DNA of 64,000 nt. Source: Rathayibacter sp. VKM Ac-2857 (GTDB lineage Bacteria > Actinomycetota > Actinomycetes > Actinomycetales > Microbacteriaceae). Shown here one piece after another: positions 59,187 to 64,000 of this stretch (its first letter is position 1; each line of letters opens with the position of its first letter). Under the pieces are notes generated by a model. It was not told the DNA's origin. It was given only the letters and a program-made list of their open reading frames with translations, and ran no database searches. Where the stretch lies: the NCBI RefSeq assembly GCF_013205025.1, contig NZ_JABMLE010000001.1, positions 1,178,001-1,242,000 of the forward strand, in the 5' to 3' direction. Position numbers and translations under genes: made by a program.

Positions 59187-59825
59187 ATGCTCGACATGAC
59201 GATCACCGCGCCCCTCGCCGTCCCCGCTCCCCCGGTGAGCCAGTGGCGGCTGCGACCCGTGCCGCGGCTGCTGGTCGGGCTCGTGCTGTACGGCTTCGCC
59301 GACGCGATGATGATCCGCGCGTCGATCGGTGTGGACCCGTGGACCGTCTTCGCGATGGGGGTCTCGCGCCAGACCGGACTGGGGATCGGACTGCTCACCA
59401 ACGTGATCGGACTGCTCGTCCTGCTGCTCTGGATCCCGCTGCGGCAGCGGCCGGGGCTCGGCACCGTGCTGAACGTGCTGGTGGTCGGCACGATGATCGA
59501 CGTCGGGATCCACCTGCTGCCGGTGCCCGCCGAGTGGTGGGGGAAGGCGCTGCTGTTCGCGGGCGGCCTGCTGCTGCTGGCCGTCGCGAGCGGGATCTAC
59601 ATCGGCGCCCGCCTCGGCCCCGGCCCGCGCGACGGGCTGATGACCGGACTCCATGCGCGCTTCGGCGTGCCGATCTGGGCGGCCCGCGGCGGCGTCGAGC
59701 TCACCGTGCTCCTGATCGGCTGGGCTCTCGGCGGCGACGTCGGCCTCGGCACCCTCGCCTTCGCCCTGCTGATCGGCCCGCTCTGCGCGGTGACCCTGCC
59801 GCTGCTGGGCGTGCGCAGGCACTGA
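59187..59825 (+). CDS. YczE/YyaS/YitT-family membrane protein
   Basis: 212 residues, five or six helices. RLLVGLVLYGFADAMMIRASIGVDPWTVFAMG and the GPRDGLMTGLHARFG loop are typical of the YczE group. Function unknown; partner of MocR/YczR regulators, possibly a vitamin B6-related or small-molecule transporter. ATG 59187 or 59196 can be the start; GATGCT just before 59196 could be a -10. Confidence 0.88.
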   Translation: MLDMTITAPLAVPAPPVSQWRLRPVPRLLVGLVLYGFADAMMIRASIGVDPWTVFAMGVSRQTGLGIGLLTNVIGLLVLLLWIPLRQRPGLGTVLNVLVVGTMIDVGIHLLPVPAEWWGKALLFAGGLLLLAVASGIYIGARLGPGPRDGLMTGLHARFGVPIWAARGGVELTVLLIGWALGGDVGLGTLAFALLIGPLCAVTLPLLGVRRH

Positions 59826-59868
59826 GCCACACCATGCCGATCGAGTAGACCGCGAAGCGGGCCCCTTT

Positions 59869-59998
59869 CATGCTGATCGAGTAGCCCGCGCAGCGGGCGT
59901 ATCGAGATCCACCACCGCGAGCAGGACGAGTCTGCAGACCGCCCTGCTGAGGACGGCCGGTCTCGATACGCCGCTGCGCGGCTACTCGACCAACATGG
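59869..59998. repeat. Dispersed inverted-arm repeat, copy G1
   Basis: Complete copy with left arm CATGCTGATCGAGTAGCCCG and right arm CGGCTACTCGACCAACATG; a decayed left arm precedes it at 59833-59862. Together with copy G2 and decayed fragments (60030-60108, CATGCTGAGCCGCCCGCG twice) it fills the 391-nt gap between the converging YczE and DctA genes. Confidence 0.85.
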
Positions 59999-60108
59999 GA
60001 CAGCAGACCTCCGCTGAGGGAGGAGCCCGCGCTGCGGGTCCCCCTTCGTGCTGAGCCGCCCGCGGGGCGGGCCCCTTCATGCTGAGCCGCCCGCGCAGCG
60101 GGCCCCTT

Positions 60109-60208
60109 CATGCTGATCGAGTAGCCCGCGAAGCGGGCGTATCGAGATCCACCGTGGTGCAGACGGTGGGTCTCGATACGCCCCTGCGGGGCTACTCGAC
60201 CAGCATGC
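60109..60208. repeat. Dispersed inverted-arm repeat, copy G2
   Basis: Shorter complete copy with only about 18 nt between the arms, so it can form a nearly continuous hairpin. It ends 9 nt before the DctA stop. Confidence 0.85.
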
Positions 60209-60216
60209 GGCGCCGG

Positions 60217-61641
60217 CTAGCGCTTCGCGCTCAGCTCCGCGCGGGTGCGCTCCGCCTCGTCCGAGTCCTGGATCGAGGCGATGCCCTCGGTGATCGACGT
60301 GCCCGAGGCGGGGGCCTCGTGCTCGTCCGCGCCGAGGGTGGCCTCGTCGAAGGGGGCGCGGCCGCCGAGCACCTCGCGGACCTGCACCATGTCGATCTGC
60401 TTGGTCCAGGTGCCGACGAGGAGGGTCGCGACCGCGTTGCCGGTGAAGTTGGTGACCGCGCGGGCCTCCGACATGAAGCGGTCGATGCCGACGATGACGC
60501 CGACGCCGTTGACCAGGTCGGGGCGGAAGGACTGCAGGCCGCCGGCCAGGGTGGCGAGGCCGGCGCCGGTGACGCCCGCGGCGCCCTTGGAGGCGACCAT
60601 CATGAAGAGCAGCAGCCCGATCTGCTCCGGGATCGACATCGGAGCGCCGGTCGCCGAGGCGATGAAGAGCGAGGCCATCGTGAGGTAGATCGCGGTGCCG
60701 TCGAGGTTGAAGGAGTAGCCGGTCGGGACGGTGATGCCGACGACGGGCTTGGAGACGCCCAGGTGCTCCATCTTCGCGATCAGGCGGGGCAGAGCGGCCT
60801 CGGAGGAGGAGGTGCCGACGATGAGCAGGTACTCGCGGGCCAGGTACTTCATCAGCGAGAAGATGCTGACCCCGGTGACCAGGCGCAGCAGCAGGCCGAG
60901 GATGACGACCACGAAGATCGCGCAGGTGAGGTAGAAGCCGATCATCAGGGTGGCGAGGGCGACGACCGCGCCCCAGCCGGTCTTGCCGACGACCGCGGCG
61001 ATCGCGCCGAAGGCGCCGATCGGGGCGACCCAGAGCACCATCGAGAGGATGCGGAAGACGAGGACCTGCAGCTGCTTGATCGCGCCGAGGATCGGCTGGC
61101 CCTTGGCGCCCATCTTCTGCAGCGCGAAGCCGACCAGGAGGGCGACGAAGAGCGTCTGCAGGATGCTGCCGTCCACGAGCGAGGAGAACAGCGAGACCGG
61201 GATGATCCCGAGGATGAAGTCGCTGGTCGACTCCGCCTTGAGGTCGGTGGTGTCGTAGGTGGCGCTCGAGATGTCGAGGCCCTCACCCGGGTGCAGGATG
61301 TTGCCGACGACCAGGCCGATGGCCAGCGCGAAGGTCGACATCACGATGAAGTAGCCGAGCGCGAGACCGCCGACCTTGCCGACCGTCGCGGCCTTGGCGA
61401 TCGAGCCGATGCCGATCACGATGGTGCAGAAGATGATCGGCGCGATCATCATCTTGATCAGTCCGACGAACGCCTTGCCGACGGGCTCGAGCGTCGCGGC
61501 GAACGCGGGGGCGACGAGGCCGACGATCACGCCGGCGACGACCGCGATGATCACGGCGATGTAGAGCCAGTGGTTGCGGTCGATCCGCCGGCGGGTCTTC
61601 ACGGGGGTGGCCGGGGGGTCGAGCCGGTCGGTCTTCGCCAT
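60217..61641 (-). CDS. dctA: Cation:dicarboxylate symporter, DctA-like
   Basis: 474 residues, eight helices plus re-entrant loops. Signatures are TSSSEAALP (near residue 274), TGYSFNLDGTAIY (near 307) and AVTNFTGNAVAT (near 400), which form the substrate and cation sites of DAACS carriers taking up succinate, fumarate or malate. ATG 61641 is used; ATG 61662 is in frame. A DcuS/DcuR-type two-component system is divergent from it, the expected regulator of dicarboxylate uptake. Confidence 0.92.
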   Translation of the reverse strand: MAKTDRLDPPATPVKTRRRIDRNHWLYIAVIIAVVAGVIVGLVAPAFAATLEPVGKAFVGLIKMMIAPIIFCTIVIGIGSIAKAATVGKVGGLALGYFIVMSTFALAIGLVVGNILHPGEGLDISSATYDTTDLKAESTSDFILGIIPVSLFSSLVDGSILQTLFVALLVGFALQKMGAKGQPILGAIKQLQVLVFRILSMVLWVAPIGAFGAIAAVVGKTGWGAVVALATLMIGFYLTCAIFVVVILGLLLRLVTGVSIFSLMKYLAREYLLIVGTSSSEAALPRLIAKMEHLGVSKPVVGITVPTGYSFNLDGTAIYLTMASLFIASATGAPMSIPEQIGLLLFMMVASKGAAGVTGAGLATLAGGLQSFRPDLVNGVGVIVGIDRFMSEARAVTNFTGNAVATLLVGTWTKQIDMVQVREVLGGRAPFDEATLGADEHEAPASGTSITEGIASIQDSDEAERTRAELSAKR

Positions 61642-61759
61642 GAGCGTGTCCTGTCTCTTCATCGAGCTGGGAGGGGGTACGACGATGCTCGACCCCGCGG
61701 GCCGCCCGCCGGAGGTTGCGTTCATACTGTTCACGAACGCGCACGGACGAGGAGGTCGG

Positions 61760-63379
61760 ATGCCCGGAACGAGCCCCCGCGGCAGCATCGCCGCCCGGCT
61801 GTTCGCCGCCCAGCTGATCTGCATCCTCGTGATCGGCGCGATCGCGGTGCTGGTCCTCGCCTTCGACGCCCGCGGGCGCGCCGGCGACGACGCGGCCGCG
61901 CGGAGCCTGGTGGTCGCGCGCACCGTCGCCGACAACCCGTTCGTCCTCGACGCGGCGGAGGGCGCGGACCCGTCGGCCTCGCTCCAGCCTTACGCGGAGG
62001 AGATCATGGCCGACACCGGCGTCGACTTCCTCACGATCATGAACCCCGACCGAACCCGCTACACCCACCGCGACCGCGCGCAGATCGGCCTGCCGTTCAT
62101 CGGCACCATCGCGCCGGCGCTCGAGGGCCGCACCTTCACCGAGACCTACACCGGCACCCTCGGCCCCTCGGTGCGCGCCGTCGCGCCGATCGAGAGCGCC
62201 GACGGCACCGTCGTCGCGCTGGTCTCGGCAGGCGTGACGCTGAGCCGGGTGGACGCCTCCTTCCTGCCCCGCCTGCAGGTCGTGGCCGGCGGCGTGCTCG
62301 GCGCGGTGGCCCTCGGCGGCATCGGCTCCTGGCTGCTCGCCCGCTACCTCCGCCGGGTCACGGGCGGTCGCGGGCCGGAGCAGATGAGCCAGGTCTTCGC
62401 CTACTACGAGTCGGTGCTGCACTCGGTGCGCGAGGGGCTGCTCCTCGTCGACGACCGCGGCCGCCTGGTGCTCGCGAACGACCACGCGCTCGAGCTGCTC
62501 GGGCTCGAGGGCGTGTCGATCCCGGTGCCCGTCGACGAGCTCGAGCTCCCCGACGCCCTGCGCGTGGTGCTGCTCGCCGACGAGCCGGTCGCCGACCGCC
62601 TGGTCGTGGCGCACGAGCGGATCCTCGTCGTCAACGAGCGGCCGGCCGCCTCCCCCGGCGCGCGACCGCTCGGCACGGTGACGACGCTCCGCGACCGCAC
62701 CGAGCTGCAGCGGGTCTCCGGCGAGCTGGAGTCGATGCGCACGCTCTCGGACGCGCTGCGCTCGCAGACCCACGAGTTCTCGAACCGCCTGCACACCATC
62801 GCCTCGCTGATCGAGCTGGGCCGGCCGGAGGAGGCGCTCGCCTTCGCGGCCGGCGAGCTGAACCTCAGCCAGCGGCTCGCCGACCGGGTGCTCGGCTCGG
62901 TGCAGGAGCCGGTGATCGCCGCGCTGCTGCTCGGCAAGGCCGCCCAGGCCCGCGAGCGCGGGGTCGAGCTGCACCTCGAGACGCACCTCGAGCCAGGCGC
63001 CCAGGGCTTCGAGCCCGGCGACCTGGTGACCGTGCTCGGCAACCTGATCGACAACGCGCTCGACGCGGCCGCCTCCTCCACCGCCGACCGCGAGCCGTGG
63101 GTCGAGGTCTACCTCGGCCTCGCCGAGGCGTCGGGTGCTGAGGTCGCGGAGCTGGTGCTGCAGGTGTCCGACAGCGGGCCCGGCGTCGCGGAGGCCGCCG
63201 ACGTCTTCGCCCGCGGCTACTCGACGAAGGAGTCGGACGCGTTCGGCCGCGGCATCGGCCTCGCGCTGGTGCAGCAGGTGGTGCAGCGGCTCGGCGGGAG
63301 CATCGAGGTGTCGCGGCACGTCGGCGCGGTGTTCACGGTGCAGCTGCCGCTGCGGGACCCGGCCGGGGCGACCCGGTGA
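61760..63379 (+). CDS. DcuS/CitA-type sensor histidine kinase
   Basis: 539 residues. Helix 1 (about 18-40), extracellular PAS-like sensor (about 45-170, FLTIMNPDRTRYTHRDRAQIG), helix 2 (about 175-198), cytoplasmic PAS, the H-box LRSQTHEFSNRLHTIASLIELG (His near 338) and an HATPase with GNLIDNALDAA and GRGIGLALVQQVV. It senses di/tricarboxylates in the family. ATG 61760 has AGGAGG 4 nt upstream; the frame extends further upstream without support. Confidence 0.92.
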   Translation: MPGTSPRGSIAARLFAAQLICILVIGAIAVLVLAFDARGRAGDDAAARSLVVARTVADNPFVLDAAEGADPSASLQPYAEEIMADTGVDFLTIMNPDRTRYTHRDRAQIGLPFIGTIAPALEGRTFTETYTGTLGPSVRAVAPIESADGTVVALVSAGVTLSRVDASFLPRLQVVAGGVLGAVALGGIGSWLLARYLRRVTGGRGPEQMSQVFAYYESVLHSVREGLLLVDDRGRLVLANDHALELLGLEGVSIPVPVDELELPDALRVVLLADEPVADRLVVAHERILVVNERPAASPGARPLGTVTTLRDRTELQRVSGELESMRTLSDALRSQTHEFSNRLHTIASLIELGRPEEALAFAAGELNLSQRLADRVLGSVQEPVIAALLLGKAAQARERGVELHLETHLEPGAQGFEPGDLVTVLGNLIDNALDAAASSTADREPWVEVYLGLAEASGAEVAELVLQVSDSGPGVAEAADVFARGYSTKESDAFGRGIGLALVQQVVQRLGGSIEVSRHVGAVFTVQLPLRDPAGATR

Positions 63380-64000
63380 CCGCCGCGCCGATCCGCGTCC
63401 TCGTCGTCGAGGACGAGCCGCTGACCGCGAGCGCGCACGCCGACTACGTCCGGCGCGTCGAGGGCTTCGAGGTCGCCGCGGTCGCCGGCAGCGGGGCGGA
63501 GGCGATCCGCGCCCTGCGCGCCGACCCCGCGATCGCGCTGATCCTCCTCGACATGAACCTGCCCGACATGGGCGGCCTCGACCTCTGCCGCGCCGTGCGC
63601 ACCGCGGGTCTGGACGTCGACGTGATCGCGATCACCGCCGTGCGCGACGCGGCGGTGGTGCGCGCCTCCGTCGCCGCCGGGATCGTGCAGTACCTGATCA
63701 AGCCGTTCGTCTTCAGCGTCTTCGCGGCGAAGCTCGCCAGCTACCGCCAGTACCGCGAGCGGATGCACGGCGCCGACGTCGCCAGCCAGCACGAGGTCGA
63801 CGGCGCCTTCGCGGCGCTGCGGACGTCCAACGCGCCGGGCCTGGCCAAGGGGCTCTCGGCGGAGACGCTCGACGCGGTCACCGCGCTGCTGGGCCCGGTC
63901 GGCCTCTCCGCGGGCGAGCTCGCCGCCCGCCTCGACGTCTCGCGGGTCACCGCGCGGCGCTACCTCGAGCACCTCGCCGACTCGGGCGTCGCCGAGCGCG
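63376..64000 (+). CDS. DcuR/CitB-type response regulator (cut by right edge)
   Basis: At least 208 residues visible, no stop before the edge. Receiver domain (about 5-125) with VLVVEDEPLTAS, phospho-acceptor Asp near 58 in LILLDMNLPDMGG and the lysine in YLIKPF; a helical linker and the start of a C-terminal HTH (LSAGELAARLDVSRVTARRYLEHLADSG) follow. GTG overlaps the kinase stop by 4 nt. Expected to activate the divergent dctA gene when phosphorylated. Confidence 0.9.
   Translation, partial: MTAAPIRVLVVEDEPLTASAHADYVRRVEGFEVAAVAGSGAEAIRALRADPAIALILLDMNLPDMGGLDLCRAVRTAGLDVDVIAITAVRDAAVVRASVAAGIVQYLIKPFVFSVFAAKLASYRQYRERMHGADVASQHEVDGAFAALRTSNAPGLAKGLSAETLDAVTALLGPVGLSAGELAARLDVSRVTARRYLEHLADSGVAER

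Noticed and set aside
1-64000. tRNA, rRNA or riboswitch genes
   Set aside because: I looked for cloverleaf ends, CCA termini and known aptamer cores by eye and found none; a covariance-model scan would be needed to exclude them.

Overview
The window is very high-G+C DNA with short intergenic gaps, GTG/ATG start codons and many 1-8 nt gene overlaps. The gene content (PknG-GlnH-GlnX cluster, DUF222/HNH protein, CE1758/CE1759 flavin pair, MocR-YczE pair, actinobacterial RND pump) and a dispersed GTCGAGTAGCC...GTATCGAGA repeat point to an actinobacterium. Microbacteriaceae (Rathayibacter/Clavibacter/Curtobacterium-like) is my best guess, made from general familiarity and not from a search. No rRNA, tRNA, CRISPR array, integrase or transposase was recognised. 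It reads as ordinary chromosome with a few accessory genes.

Layout. 1-3.8 kb: a gene end with a hairpin, then a minus-strand operon of circularly permuted ATP-grasp, alpha-E and transglutaminase-like proteins, a set tied to peptide amidation/tagging. 3.8-5.4 kb: HipB/HipA-type toxin-antitoxin pair. 5.6-7.3 kb: flavin monooxygenase with its FMN reductase. 7.4-10.6 kb: sugar ABC importer without its own ATPase. 10.7-11.7 kb: membrane-anchored Ser/Thr kinase. 12.0-16.4 kb: tightly overlapping operon of a small secreted crystallin-like protein, a lipoprotein, a peptidoglycan-binding adaptor and a fused MacB-like exporter.

16.8-36.2 kb is the most interesting part. A long minus-strand operon (TelA, small partner, CbbX-like AAA ATPase, GlnX-like membrane sensor, GlnH-like lipoprotein, coiled-coil protein, PknG-like kinase, PP2C phosphatase) looks like a complete amino-acid-sensing phospho-signalling system. 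A VWA gene and a zinc-ribbon/FHA gene lie 7 kb further on the same strand, separated from it by unrelated metabolic genes (GH114 lipoprotein, ZIP transporter, class III aminotransferase, PucR regulator, methylmalonate-semialdehyde dehydrogenase) and by blocks of the dispersed repeat. PknG, PP2C and FHA proteins share similar N-terminal zinc ribbons, so I infer the two blocks form one system.

36.3-45.5 kb: EamA exporter with divergent LysR, DUF2071 protein, a solitary HsdR-N-like nuclease, a DUF222/HNH protein, a DUF6578-like protein, a HAD phosphatase and a copper cluster (CopC, YcnI, membrane protein). 45.7-54.4 kb: fasciclin lipoprotein, DEAD-box helicase with a decapeptide-repeat tail, CGNR regulator with divergent EamA exporter, esterase lipoprotein, GNAT, AzlCD with a divergent XRE-cupin regulator, NUDIX and Dabb proteins. 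54.4-64 kb: RND pump, MocR-YczE pair, and a DctA dicarboxylate carrier with a divergent DcuS/DcuR-type two-component system cut by the right edge.

Recurrent non-coding features are an inverted-arm repeat family concentrated at gene 3' ends (including an exact 161-bp tandem duplication) and several genes with a -10-like hexamer exactly 6 nt before the start codon, as expected for leaderless transcripts.
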